Shown here in pieces: positions 1-12,800 of a stretch of DNA of 64,000 bases; position 1 is the stretch's first letter; every line of letters begins with the position of its first letter. The stretch lies in assembly GCA_005406025.1 (NCBI GenBank), contig BGZK01000864.1:186001-250000 (forward strand). Direction: 5' to 3'. The position numbers and the translations under genes are program-made. The notes under the pieces are model-generated. The model was given only the letters and a program-made list of their open reading frames with translations. It had not been told where the DNA came from and made no database searches. Source of the DNA: Eumeta japonica. Its lineage: Eukaryota > Arthropoda > Insecta > Lepidoptera > Psychidae.

Positions 1-1541
1 TCTTGAAGATGATTTTTTATTTTAGGTATTGTTAAAAAAAATAAGATAACATTTTTAATAGATGAAATATTCTTTTAGTAAAACAATTGAGTTTTAGCGA
101 TCTTGTCATATTGTTGTTAAGCGATTATATTTATCTGTTAATACATATTTTGTAAAGTGGCAAAATTGCGTCAACCTAATATCTAATCTCATCTCAATTA
201 TGATCTTATCGTTATGGAGATAGATATACTTAAAGAGGCATATATTATATCTATAAATACGTATAAAATTCTTACGGATAGGCACACCGATTTTATCTAT
301 TGAAACGTATTAGTGTGATAAATCTTATGTTGATAAACGTGGAGATACTGTACAGGTCTTATAAATGATGAGTCTCATTTTTATTGTTTTTGATTTATTA
401 TTTACCCTATATAATTTTTTTTTATTATTCAAATATGAAAAAGGTTGAAAAAACGTTATTCTTGAACGAAATCGTTATACAAAATTCTTGTGATAAATAG
501 TTCAAACGTATCAGAAAAAAGAATAAATCTTTCCGTGGTGCACTTTTACTATTGGATGTCTATTAGTGGACATAGAGTTCCTTTCTGGGATTTCCAGAAT
601 GCATCATTTTGGGCTACCTGCAATGATGACTCATAAATTTTACTAGGTCGTCAGTTAGTTCGTGGTCGTCACTTGTGAACCTTTCTTTTCTAATGGGTAT
701 TAGTTCTACGAACGACGTGGCTTTCCCATTAGGCACCACGTTAATTTATCAATTCTGTGAACTGTGTCAATTACTTTCATTCTTGTTCGGTTTTTCTAAA
801 TTTTTAATTGGTTCTAATCTATGGGCATATTGTTATATATATATAAAAAAATAATAAATTTGATCGAAGAAAATCCTATTATTATTTCTTTCTGTCGCTT
901 TAAGATAAATAGGTATCAATGTAAATACTACAGTATATATTAATCTATACATATGATCTAAATAGCACTGATTGATTGACTGGCTAAATAAGTGATCACG
1001 AGATCTTTGGAACAGTTAATTGTTTTCGACGAAGACACTCACACAGGAAGGGTTTTATGCAAATCATATAAAAAAATCCATCATTTTAAGTTGATGTGGG
1101 CGGAGCCGTGGGCAAAAGCTAGTAGTTATATGTGAAGGTAGTCATAATGTTTTGTGATTTCGACAAAACTAGAAAGTAAAACGCAACACATGCCAATCAA
1201 TTACATTCTGATACAGAACTGTTTTATCATGTTTTGTGTGAGATTCTTATAGACTGCATTCTACTTAGATTTGTGCGTTGTACTGTAATGCAGAGTTATT
1301 GCAAAAACAAACTACTGGAGCATTTAGAGTAAAAATTATCAAAAAATGTTAAATATAAAGTATACTTCTATGTTTTTTAATTTTAAATATAGCTGTATAC
1401 ATCATTATGATTTTGAAGTTCTGAGTATACGTTTGTATATTATTATTCTGTGGTTTGTTGTTTTGTTTGTGTGAACCGTAAGTTATGTTTTTGGGCGTGT
1501 CAATTATTTTTTTTTAGTATCGTATAATAAATTTTGTTAAA
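1..1541. other. Upstream flank of claudin-like gene A, no gene seen
   Basis: AT-rich DNA with stop codons in every frame and no recognisable protein. A pyrimidine tract ending in AG at about 1506-1516, 25 bases before the ATG of gene A, would serve as a splice acceptor, so gene A may have an upstream non-coding first exon in this stretch. A GTAAGT donor-like site at about 1478 is too close to be its partner. No promoter can be fixed. Confidence 0.5.
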
Positions 1542-2739
1542 ATGACTGCTAAGTCTAAGACGGGCTATTTTGCATTAGGTTTTTTTGCATGTGCTACTGT
1601 TTTTGTTATAATAGCTTTTGTGAGTCCATATTGGCTCGTTACTGATGGAAAACTGGTAGATCCAAAATTTATAAAAATTGGTATGTTATTGTGAGAAGTC
1701 GGGTAAACTTGATTTTATTTGTCGTTATAATTTTTTATATTCATATTTACAGGCTTATGGGAAGTATGTTTCAATAAATTCGAGGAACCACGTCATCAAT
1801 ATGATACAATTTTTACTGGCTGTTGGTGGATATTTGAAGAAGAATATTATATTATTCATGATTTACTTTTGCCGGGCTTCTTTATTGCCACACAGTTTTT
1901 CTTCACAGTAACATTATGTTGCGTACTCGCATCATTGGTTTTGTCATATTTATATATTAAATCATACAAAGATGATGATAATTATGTGACATTGCTTGTG
2001 ACATTAGGAACAACTCTAGTGATTGGAGGTAAATTCCATAAATATACTTTTTAGACTATATTTTTTTTCCATTTTAATCATTCTGTTATTTTTTACTATT
2101 ATTTTATTGGTATGCTAACAGTATGTAACATATAATAATTCATATTGTCATATTATTGAAGTAGTTATAAAATATAAACTAACAAGTGTTAGAACTAATA
2201 ATTTTTGATTATTATGTGGCAGACGAACCTTACTTTTTAGTAATAACTCATAAGCTATCAAATTAATTATGGTTTTAATTGTATTTTTAAATCAAAATTG
2301 GTGAAGTATTTGGACTAATTGCTTAACAATATATAAAAAAAACAGTGTAAACATTTTTGCTGTATTTCTCCTTTTATGTGATATGGACATTTTCGTATCA
2401 CAATTAATTTGTGTTATTGTTTTTGAGCAAAATTTGATTTCAGTGAATTACATTGTACCTTTTTATATTTCAGGTTTTTGTGGTATCATATCTGTAGTTA
2501 CGTTTGGAGCAAGAGGTGATGGTAGAATTTGGATGCCGAATTGGGAACACAATGATCTAGGATGGGCATATGCTTTGGCAGTAGTGGGAGTAATTTTATT
2601 ATTTCCTGCTGGTATTCTGTTTTTGGTTGAAGCAAGAATTCGTAAATATAAAAAGTTACATGAATTACATAGCCGTCAACCTTCATACACAATGGAGGAA
2701 AGGAAAGTTGCGTATGTCGGTGGACATACTGATATTTAA
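1542..2739 (+). CDS. Claudin-like four-span membrane protein, gene A (3 coding exons)
   Basis: Exons 1542-1680, 1753-2028 and 2474-2739 join in phase (681 bases, 226 aa) with GT/AG at both introns, both phase 1. Hydrophobic segments lie at about residues 8-28, 88-114, 125-148 and 168-192. The first extracellular loop carries GLW (47-49), C52 and C70, the pattern of the claudin/PMP22 superfamily. The C-terminal tail is short, polar and rich in K, R and H. Family knowledge: insect claudin-like proteins (Megatrachea, Sinuous, Kune-kune) and the related Pasiflora tetraspans build septate junctions that seal epithelia; the role here is inferred. Genes B and C downstream on the same strand are paralogues. 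Gene A shares the loop-preceding intron and the TM3 intron with B but lacks B's introns at LLPG and before TM4. The start is the first ATG, four codons before the hydrophobic stretch begins. Confidence 0.85.
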
Positions 2740-4162
2740 TATAGCTATGTGAAACATTTATCTTAATTATTTGATTTGTTAAGATTACAATTAAGAGTAT
2801 AACTTTGAAATGCATTCTGTGAAATGGCATGGCAAAGAATCAATCGATTATATGATGCAGTGCTAATTATTGATGGAGATGTTTTAGCTTTTCTAAATGA
2901 TTGCTTAAAAAAAGTTTGGAATTTTGTTAACACAGATAGATTGTTTATATTCATGTGCTTATTGAAGAAAATATTGTATATAATGTAATCCAAAAATGTC
3001 ACTATGATGTTAATAACTGTCACAGATGCCTTTCTGCTTATCCAAACTAGTTGTCCAAAAATATTCGATCATTTGATTTTGTACAGATGAATTTTAAATT
3101 ATGTGAAATTATTAATTAACTGTAAATTACACATGTCACAAATAGTAAACTTCATGTATAAAGTAAACAACTGAAAATAATTCTGAAGGATGAAGGAAGA
3201 AAAAATATGAGTTACAAACTTCAAACTTTCAAAAAAACCACAATTCCATCTTTCTGGTAAGGAATAAGAAATTACCTTTGGCTTTAAAATTTGTCTCTTC
3301 CTCTTGTATTAGTTGCATTTTGTAGATGTTCTTTTATAAATTTAATTTAAATATAGTCCTTGTAGAATATCCTTCTCCCATTTTTCTTTGATTGCAATAT
3401 TAAGATATTATGGAACTATAAGTGCAGGATTTTCGAGTTCTAACTTTTCTTTTTACCATATCCCATACACATTGTAGAGAGATGGTTGAGACTTCTAGTT
3501 GGTTACTCAATAACAAGCATCCCATCTTCGTAGGAATACTGCTTAGCGATAAAATTGCATTCATTTTTGTGTTATTTTGTAGAAATGTAATATTTTGTCC
3601 AATATGACCAGCATGACTAGCAGCATGGTTCTATATGGATTTTTAGAAGTGTGATATAGTGCACAAGCCTGTGCTCTTACGAACATGAGTTTGCAGAATT
3701 TGTGGAACTGTTTATATACATTAAAATACAGCTAAAACCGTTTATGCCGACATAGTTTAGAACAACATACCATTTTTATTGACCAAAATCAAAGGTTCCG
3801 GCTGAATGCTGTATGAGCACCTTATCAAAAACATTGCTTTTTAAATTACTTACTACGACATACTGCATTAAGCGACCACATTTGAATAATGTTTTCGGAA
3901 AATTATATTTCTAGAACGACAGTTCATCTGTATTGTAACAATTTGAATAGGCTCAGTACAATGGTCAATGGCTGTCATTGTAAAAATAAACATAACATGT
4001 CGAGTTTAGGGTCTTTTATAATTCTTTGAAACCAAACATGTGCATACTGTAGAGTCAAGGTCCGCTTCTTCATATCTCTTCTGTCAGTTTGTTACTTACC
4101 TGTACACAAGACGCACCAAAACATTTTGTTGAGTTAATTGTGAAACTTTTAACTTATAACAA
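2740..4162. other. 3' flank of gene A, no second gene
   Basis: This begins with the presumed 3'UTR of gene A and continues as AT-rich intergenic DNA. Short ORFs at 2763-3023 (-) and 3422-3607 (+) have no recognisable domain and low-complexity composition. No transposon ends were identified, although the part next to 4163 may belong to the decayed Tigger element. Confidence 0.4.
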
Positions 4163-4560
4163 ACAAAAAGAAAACAAATCAATATGGAAGAAAAATTGCG
4201 TATTATTTCAAAGCTAGAGAACTGGTTTCCAAACAAAGACTTGGTAAAAGAATATTTTGTATCACACTCGACAATTTCAACCATTTGGAAACAGGGACAA
4301 AGTTCAAACTTTATGACAAAAATTTTTTGAAAACGAGTCAGAATAACGGAGCCTATAAAGATTGAGGAAGCATTGTAAAAGTGACTTAAATGTCAAAGTT
4401 CAAATAATTTGCCAATAATTGGATCAATCCTTTTAACAATAAGCAAACGATTATGTTCAACGTTTTGGTGAAGATTTAGTTTGCTCATCTAGTTGGGTTC
4501 AACGTTTCCGGACTAGGCACAGCGTCGTCGGCGAAAAATTAGTGGTGAAAACATCACCGG
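4163..4560 (+). pseudogene. Decayed Tigger/pogo-type transposase, N-terminal DNA-binding part
   Basis: Translation of the + strand from 4163 gives a CENP-B/pogo-like helix-turn-helix start: an EEKLRIISKLENWFPNKDL stretch followed by a HSTISTIWK recognition helix. Further on, after frameshifts and stops, a WVQRF-type segment and an RTRHS-like block are read in other frames, which is the order found in Tigger/pogo transposases (HTH followed by the second CENP-B DNA-binding domain). The catalytic DDE domain was not found downstream. The copy is plainly dead. Terminal repeats were not recognised, so the ends are approximate. Confidence 0.6.
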
Positions 4561-4890
4561 TTGTTATAACTATCGGTTTTTACGACTAAATATGAGTAGT
4601 CCCTTCGATGTCGTTATAACAGATTTATAGTGTAAATATGAGTATACAACATCTGTCTTAAAATATTATCTACCCACCTCGATAAGCTACTTTTAGGTAA
4701 TCTATACTATTATAACACTGCATATGGACTGCCTCCTCGTTAAATTAAGGAAATAATGAAACAAGGTGTTTTATTAATTTTATATTTGATAGTTATTGAT
4801 CATTTGTTTTATAGCAATTATTGCATTTTTCCATTGTGCAATTCAACTTAAAAATATGTACATATGAATGAATCTTACCTATAAAATATT

Positions 4891-4960
4891 CTATTTTTTA
4901 ATTGTACATTTTCTATATAGATATAATATATCTTTATAGAAAATATACAATTAAAAATAG
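4891..4960. repeat. Imperfect inverted repeat, about 30-bp arms
   Basis: Left arm 4891-4922 and right arm 4929-4960 are near-perfect reverse complements around a short AT-rich centre. Both arms contain the AATTGTA/TACAATT pair and a TTTTCTATA/TATAGAAAA pair. It could extrude as a cruciform or be the core of a small MITE. No target duplication was recognised. Confidence 0.6.
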
Positions 4961-5139
4961 TATCCAGGTTGTACTTGTTGTACTTGACTGATTGTTTACT
5001 GGTAGCAGTGCACATCACAATGTATTTAATGTATGTTTGAGCACTTGCATTCAGTAATTTTTTAGCTGTACACTTTGTATTTCTTAATATTATTATAGAT
5101 ATTAAAACATTAAACATGCAGAATTGTTAACGGAGTTCT

Positions 5140-5388
5140 ATGGCCACATCACAAAGCAAAAAGAAAAATGCAAAGCTGGTGTACAGCAAACAAAAAGAGG
5201 GTATAATATCTTTAGTTAATGACATGGTACTCCTGAGAGAATTGAAAACATGGGGACAGGAGCATTTAGATCGACAGGGGTTCAAACTATTAGAATTACA
5301 TATGAAAAACATACTAAAAACTGATTTTGAAATACAAATAGGCCTACTGTATTCGAAAATCAGTCCTAGCTCTTTTACAACTTTATAA
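5140..5388 (+). CDS. Small unassigned ORF, 82 aa
   Basis: An intact ORF from ATG to TAA, lysine-rich at the N-terminus (SQSKKKNAK) with a middle part that looks amphipathic and helical (EGIISLVNDMVLLREL, LLELHMKNILKT). It has no signal peptide or membrane segment and I do not recognise the family. It lies between the 3' end of gene A and the 3' end of the minus-strand kinase, on the same strand as gene A. Composition is more codon-like and less AT-rich than the surroundings, which is why it is kept. It may be a real single-exon gene, a last exon, a retrocopy or a chance ORF. The reverse-strand ORF over the same bases (5127-5393) is probably its shadow. Confidence 0.35.
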   Translation: MATSQSKKKNAKLVYSKQKEGIISLVNDMVLLRELKTWGQEHLDRQGFKLLELHMKNILKTDFEIQIGLLYSKISPSSFTTL

Positions 5389-6355
5389 TACATTTAGACA
5401 TTTGAGATATCGTTACTTATGTTTAGAGACAATTAATTTATTCTTGAATTCATTTTTGGGCATACAGTGGGCAAATTGCATTTTTAAAATTGAGTACATT
5501 TTTAAATAATCAACGAAAGTTCAATAACTAAGTTAAATTATTTACATGTTTCTGATAAAATAGTCATATGAATAGTATTTGAATTTTAAATGTACTCTAT
5601 TGTAACATTTTTTTTTGTATTTCTTTATAAAGTATTAGGAAATTTAAAAAAAATGTGCCTTCTAATACAAGTAAGTGTTATATCTTATTTTTTTATTATA
5701 AAAGCCCCATTTTATTTTAAATAATGTTGGTACCCATTATTTATAGCTACTACAAAAAAACACTGAATCCACAATTAGCTTATTACAGTTCACGAGAATG
5801 AATTGTGATATCTTTTGATGTGTTTAAGAATTATTTAGTATCAAATTACTTTCTGTATACATATTTTTCATAATCTTCGATATGTTTTATATGGTTTTGT
5901 TTGAATTTTAATCAAAGCTTAAATTTTAATAATAACTAATTTTCATCATTTAAATGAAAGATCATTGCTTTATCTGAAAATATTTATTTCAGACTAAATT
6001 TTTTCAAATATATTCTAGTTCATCAAGAGTTCATATGGTTTTAAATTACTTCAAGCATGTTAATAATCCCCAAATAAGTGAAGTCTAGAAATGTATTGTG
6101 AACATCTTGGATACTACTGTGTAATGATAAACCAAACTAATATTGACTAATTATTTGTACTTTATTCTACTTCTTATTTTGGGAGATATGCATATTTTTT
6201 GATAATTGTCATTATGTCATTGTATTTTTATGTTTGTGAATCTCTGTGATTAACTGCCGTCCATAATTGTAGAAATAAGTAAATTTGAGTACTCTATTGC
6301 TTTACAAATTTTATTTTATAATAAATGATTACATGAATTTGCATGATTTCTTTAA
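5389..6355. other. Intergenic region and kinase 3'UTR
   Basis: No gene seen. The right end is the 3'UTR of the minus-strand kinase. A minus-strand AATAAA polyadenylation signal lies at 6310-6315 (TTTATT on the + strand), about 40 bases past the kinase stop codon. Confidence 0.5.
6310..6315 (-). terminator. Polyadenylation signal of the kinase gene
   Basis: AATAAA on the minus strand about 40 bases after the kinase stop codon, a usual distance for a compact 3'UTR. The cleavage site is not visible. Confidence 0.45.
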
Positions 6356-6873
6356 TCATACTAATCTCTTACAATAAGCTTCCTTGGGCACATCACTTAT
6401 TTTAAAGTCATGTGGAACTGTGTTCATTGAATTTAATGCTGCTTTAGCTGCTTCAAAACCAACTGTGACACATTGTTGTTCATTTAATTTAGAGATCATG
6501 CCATAGATGAAGCCACTCGTAAAGCAGTCTCCGGCTCCTGATACACTTTTAACATTATCTAATGGAGTTATTGGATACAAGAGCATACAAAAATTGTTTT
6601 CTGTATCTTTATCATGCCTTTGACTGCGCTTAACTGTAATCACTCCCATGGTGTTCATTGTTACTATAAGAAACTTTACAAAATGACACACAACTTTAGA
6701 TAAATCTAGAACTTCACTGACTACATCTGAATATTTTCTATTAGTCACATATGATTTATCAATTATAGATGCCATGGCTCTTAGTTCCATTATATTCGGT
6801 GATGCAAAGTCCACAAAATTTTTGTTGATGAAAGGTTTTACAGCTTTCTTCTTGTCTGTTGGTTCAAAAAATA
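6356..6873 (-). CDS. Kinase gene, last coding exon (catalytic half)
   Basis: The largest exon, 518 bases. It starts after a long pyrimidine tract and CAG (acceptor AG at 6875-6874), taking up a phase-1 codon to give VFFEPTD. It contains [12 protein letters not shown], the VT-x4-GV strand, and [11 protein letters not shown], which supplies the catalytic Asp. The C-terminal [13 protein letters not shown] helix is typical of the family, so the protein's C-terminus is complete. The stop TGA is at 6356-6358. Confidence 0.82.
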
Positions 6874-9800
6874 CTGAAAAAAAAAGATTAAATTAAATAA
6901 TAGACAGTTAGGGACTTTTTTAATTATGACCAATATGACCATACACAATGACAATAAATTACATGCGACTAAATAAATGCGTTATGTCAATGAAAATATT
7001 TCTTTTCAATGGTCTTTTCAATGATACTGCAATATTACTATTTTCAAAAGCTTTGCAGTTGCAGGAATGATTGGTATATCAAAATATGTGGAATTGCAAA
7101 GAGTACAATAAAAAAGCAAAACCCGAATTAGTATTAGGACTTGGAATTCATTCGTAGCGTTTAATAACAGATGGCGTAGGTAATACTGTATTCCTTTCGT
7201 ATCGAAAGTAATTTATTTATCGTAAATCAGCTGATATCAGGTGTTATCGCCATTATTATTTTATTTTAAAAACGTAAACAACAACACTGATTAATTAAAA
7301 ATGTCAAAATTTGTGCCAAATAAAGTGTTTTTGCTGGGAGTTTTGCTCCATTATTTTAATATGGGTAAAACCGCTGCCGAAAGTCATCGGATTCTGTTGG
7401 AAGTTTGTGATGAACATGCTCTAGCTGAGCAAACGTGTAGGAAGTGGTTTGCGCGTTTTAAAAGTGGTGATTTCGAGCTAGATGACAGAACGACCTGGAC
7501 AGCAAAATTTAAAGATGAAGAATTACAGGACTTGTTTGACGTAGATTCGTGTCAAACGCTTCAAGAATTGGCTACATCGTTGGCAGTTGATTTATCAACG
7601 GTAGGAAAACGCCTCAAAACAATGGGAATGATCCAGAAGCAGGGTTATTGGGTGCCATATGAATTAAAACTGAGAGACATTGAGAGACGTTTTTTAACCT
7701 GTGAATCGCTGCTTGAACGACAAAAACGAAAGGGTTTTTTTGTACCGAATTGTCACTGGTGATGAAAAATGGATCCATTATGACAATCCCAAGCGCAGAA
7801 AGTCATGGGTAAAGCCCGGTCAGCCATCAACATCAGTGGCGAAGCAGAACATTCATGGATCTAAGCTTCTGCTCTGTATTTGGTGGGATCAGAGGGGAGT
7901 GATTTATTACGAACTCCTGAAGCCATAACTGGGGATCGCTACCGACTACAATTGATACGTTTGAGCCGTGCATTAAAAGAAAAACGGTCGGAATACAGCA
8001 AAAGACATGACAAAGTTATTTTGCTGCACGACAATGCTCGTCCACACGTCGCAAAACCGGTAAAAACGTACTTGGGAACGCTGAAATGGAACGTTCTACA
8101 CTCACCCGCCGTACTCTCTAGACATTGCACCTTCAGATTACCACCTATTCCGATCGATGGCACATGGCCTGACTGACCGGAAGTTCACTTCATACGAAAA
8201 TTGCCAAAAATTGGTCGATTTATGGATTTCATCCAAAGACAAGGAATTTTTCCAGCGCGGTATTCATCTCTTGCCAGAAAGATGGCAGAAAGTAGTAGAA
8301 AGCGATGGGCAATATTTTGAATGAGGTATTTTTTGTACTCGAATCAAAATAAATCATTATTTTTTATTAAAAAAAAGGCTACGAATTAATTCCAAGTCCT
8401 AATAGAACAGGTGTTTTAAGGACCCCTAACTAGTTTTAATTTTTAGGTTTTTTTTTGGTCTAATGTCCAAGAGATTATTCTTTGTAGACATTTATTATTG
8501 TCTTGAATTGTGTCGATAATGCGATATCAGGTCCCTCACGTGAACGTTATTGTCGCGATTTTTCGTCCGCTTCGTGACTCAACGGTTATTCAAATATATC
8601 TTGACGTAAATGTTTAGGTATTCTTATGGTTAAACATTCTTGACCTCGAAATCTTTAGAATTTATATAATGGAAAAAATCATGCAATATTAAATGAACAT
8701 TTATTTTGCAAAAATTATGATTTTTCAGTGTGTATTTGTATCTTGTATGGGTTTTCAATTAATGAAATTTACTTAAATCGACATTCTGTTTTTATTTTTT
8801 GAATGATATAAAATATAGAGAAAAATTAAGCTTGTAGGCCCTATTTCAATGCACTTTGATGGTCTGTAGCGCAGGAAAGAAATCGCTTGATATTAAAAAG
8901 AGTTTATTCTATGGTCTCTAGAGTGGAGCTAGAGGTGAAGCTAGTTAAGAATTAAATATGATATTATTTAAAAAGGAGGTATCGTAGGGCACCCAGTTAG
9001 AACGAAATTCCATTGGCTGCATATTAAGCATTTATATAACAGGTACATTGATGTATGTCATCTATTTTCGAAATGAACAAAATTAAAGACAACAGCAAAA
9101 ACCAATATCACAGCGTTTCCAAGTCGTCACCCATCTAGTACTGACTACGTGTGTCACTACGTTTATCAGCTTAACTCTCATTTATTAAGTATCTGTAGTA
9201 TACCTTGCGGTAAGGAACTTGTCTCCAAAACATGATTGAATAAGAGATCGCAAGATATATATAAAAAAAGAAATCATGGAATGAATTTCCACCTGGACTG
9301 GATCGCGTGCACAATTAGTTATTAGTAAAATGATTATGATTAAGCAGATTGAGGGTTATTGCATATGAAGTGGCTATTTTTGAATATTGGCCATTTTGTA
9401 TTTAGATTGGGTCGGAGAAAAAAATTTTTCGTATATTTTAAATAAAAAGTTGCAGTAGTGTTTTTGGTTGTGCTGCTTTTATTTGGCTAGTTTTGATACC
9501 ATTAAATAGGCGACGTTTTAAAAAAAAGAAAATAAAAACAGTGTCTTGCCATTTTTAAGCTATTGCATAGCTTCTATCGAGGGCCTGGAGCGTGGAGACC
9601 GAATCCAGAAATTCCATAACGAAAATAACCTAACACCCCCACTCCGACCGGCAGGCAATTGATATTTTTTACTTTTATACCATCTATCGATGAATAGCAG
9701 AACTTTTAATGACTATTTTGAAATATCACGCTTGTCTCTTTAGTTCAGCAACTCGCCTTTAGGTGGCATTGGTTGTATCGGCGTTACTGCGCATGTGTAA

Positions 9801-12800
9801 TCCCCTCTTCGCCCTGCAATCTGGTGACTCATGCCTGCTTAGAGTTTCGGCGTTGGGCACCTCCTCAAAAAAAATATAAATAAAATAAATAAATAATTAT
9901 AATTTACTTAAGTTGATAAAAATACTATGCAATAGCTTTTCCTGCAGCAGTCCCCAGAGTGCCACACGTGTTTTCTATTGTTTTTCTGTCCATCATAATG
10001 AGTACTATTACAAAAAAAAGGACAATGCAACACATGCCGTAAAAAAAATTCGTAACGTTTTAGGGCCTAATGCAGTGTCGGTAAGAGTAGCATAAAACTG
10101 GTTCAAGCGTTTTCAGTCTGGTAATTTTGATGTCATTGATGGACCTCGCTCTTGTCACCGGTAAAGTCGATTCTATTTAAAAAAAGATAAAGCAAAATCG
10201 GCATATTACTTCTTACGATAGAGCTGAAGAGCTAGGGATTAACCAGTACAAAACAGTTGTGATCCATTTGATAAAAAGCTGAATATACAAAAAAAGCTCG
10301 ATACTCGAGTCCCACACGAGCTCAATGAAAGAAATCTAATGAATCGTGTACTCATTTACAATTCTCTATTATAACATAATGAAACAGAACCGTTTTCGAA
10401 AAGTTTGATCTCTGGTGACGAAAGAATATGCGAAAAAGATAGTGGTGAAAAGGCAAGCAAACTCCACAGACTATACCGATGCCCGGATTAACTTGCAATA
10501 AGTTGATGGTACGTATATGGTGGGGTTGGCAAGGCATTAATCATTATGAGTTTATACCGCCAGGAAAAACTATCAATTCGAATCTCTACTGCCGACAACT
10601 GACGAGGCTCAAGCAAGAAGTAGACAAAAAACGGTGGAATTGATCAACAGAAAGGGTGTTATTTTTCATTATGATAATGCCAGACCACACATAACTTTAG
10701 GCATTCAGCAGATATTGAAAGAGTTTGATCGAGAAGTGTTAATGCATCCACCAGTTCTGACCTTGCACCCTCAAATTTTCATCTGTTTCGGTCTCTTCAG
10801 AATTCTTTAGGTAGTATTAGATTAACATCAAGAGTGGACTATCAACACTGCTTATCGTAGTTTTTTGATCAGAAGTCCCAAAATTTCTATAACAATGAGA
10901 TTATGTCACTGCCTATAAAATGGTAACAAGTTGTTGAACAAAATTTTATATACACATATTAAAATTAAACGTGAATAAGATATAATGAAAAATTATCTCG
11001 AATTTGTACATACAATACGAAAAACCTTTTTCCCTGACCTCTTTACTTCTGCTTTGGAAACAAATTCAAAATTTAAATCATAAATACAAAAATTTTTAAA
11101 TTACACATATTTTATTGAACGTTAATTATATCGGTAACGTTAATAAGGCGTGAATTTATAATAATATTTTATTTAAACTCACGTTTTACTCCAATAAAAA
11201 AAATGAGTTTTGACATACCAAATGAAATATAAATTCGAAAACAAAGGAATGCAAAGTTCATTTAACGGTTGGTAACTTATTAGTATTGCTATAATACGTC
11301 AGTAACTTGTATTGGGCAGATCGTACTAAACTACCAAAAATAAGCATCTACCTGTTCGTTCTGTGGTACCAGTTATGTTCTGTCAGTTTTTTTTTCTATC
11401 AACTCTAAACGTCGGTTTAATTTTGACAAATATCCTACAATCACAGCGTACACAGAATACGGAAACGATTAAGGTGTGGTTGGGTTGTGTTGTATGGTTT
11501 GGTCGTGTTTGTTGTGAATATTGTTATATGTAAATTAAAGATTTTCGAAATAGATTCAGAGTCACGTACTAACTACTCATACGAGCAGGTATTTAATTCG
11601 ACTATTTTTGTTTTTTCACTATAGTTTTTATAACTTTTTAAATACAACAATATCAAAAATTGTGTTTATATTTAAAGAAATTAATAATGAAGTCAAAAGG
11701 TACGTTAGAAAACTTAAAGAATTGAATCACCTTGAAATAAAATAACAATTACGCAGGAACTCATGAAATAGCAGGAGATACACAAATTAGTGTTCTAAAA
11801 TATAACTCATGATTCTAATTTTGTTTGTGGTTTGCATTGTTACTACTAATTTTGCCATTCTCTGGTGAAAACTATAAAAAAAACAATAGTTTTGTGGCAA
11901 CATGTAACTTGTGTTGGTTGCTCACACATTGTGTCAATTTTGTACATCGATTCCAAACTGCAAGTATACTTAATTGTTAATTAGTTATGGAGATGTAAAT
12001 ATAGGTTTCGATTGTTGAATATTCATCCATTTATCCATCAATAGTTTCATTAAATGTTTCAGTACAATATATTTATACTTTTATTTCTATTTTATAAACT
12101 GTTATACAACTTTATTCCTATTCTATAAAAAGCATTTCAATTATAATTCTTATTTTCCAATTACCATAATGGATCGGCCATTGAATGTAGGAATAACATC
12201 ATTCCTTATAGATACTGTTAAATGTTTATTCTTTTCATGATTACTTATATTGTTTTGACTCACTTTTTCTCCCACATAATATTTAGTCTTAACCGATTTC
12301 TGGAATTATGTTAATTACCAAAAAATAATGGCATAGAAAATTGTTTGTCAACTTAAATCCATAATAACTTGTAGAAACATGCAGACTTATAATTTAATTG
12401 GGCAAAATGAAAAAATAAGTAACAGTGACAGGAAATAAAATGTATTTCTCTTTTTCTGTCTGTGAATATGATTTTAAAAAAAAGTTAGTTGTAGGTTAAT
12501 TGCAAATAAATTTAATTTTCTGAAATTTCATTCACTACTGAAAGTATGCCCGCGTACATGCATTATCAGATCTTGCATATTATCAGAATTGTGTAGGAGT
12601 TACCATCTGTGGTTTGATGTTGATGTTAGTTGCAGTTAGAAGGACTTGATCGACAGTTCTCAACAGATTTACTCTGATGTGCTTGTGGTTCACTGTCAAA
12701 GTAAATCCGTTTCAAAGAAAAACTGAGTGAAATAGCGGGTTTTAGTTTCAATTTTGAATAAAATCCTTGTTTATGGGATATTAGCAATGAAAATAATTCT

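Noticed and set aside
2383..2473. ORF extending exon 3 of gene A leftwards
   Set aside because: An acceptor TTTCAG at 2468-2473 and phase agreement with exon 2 define the exon. The upstream codons are intron.
11686..11701. ATGAAGTCAAAAG followed by a GTACGT donor, considered as the first coding exon of gene B
   Set aside because: Joining it to the acceptor at 16611 puts gene B out of frame, and B already has a good start at 16618.
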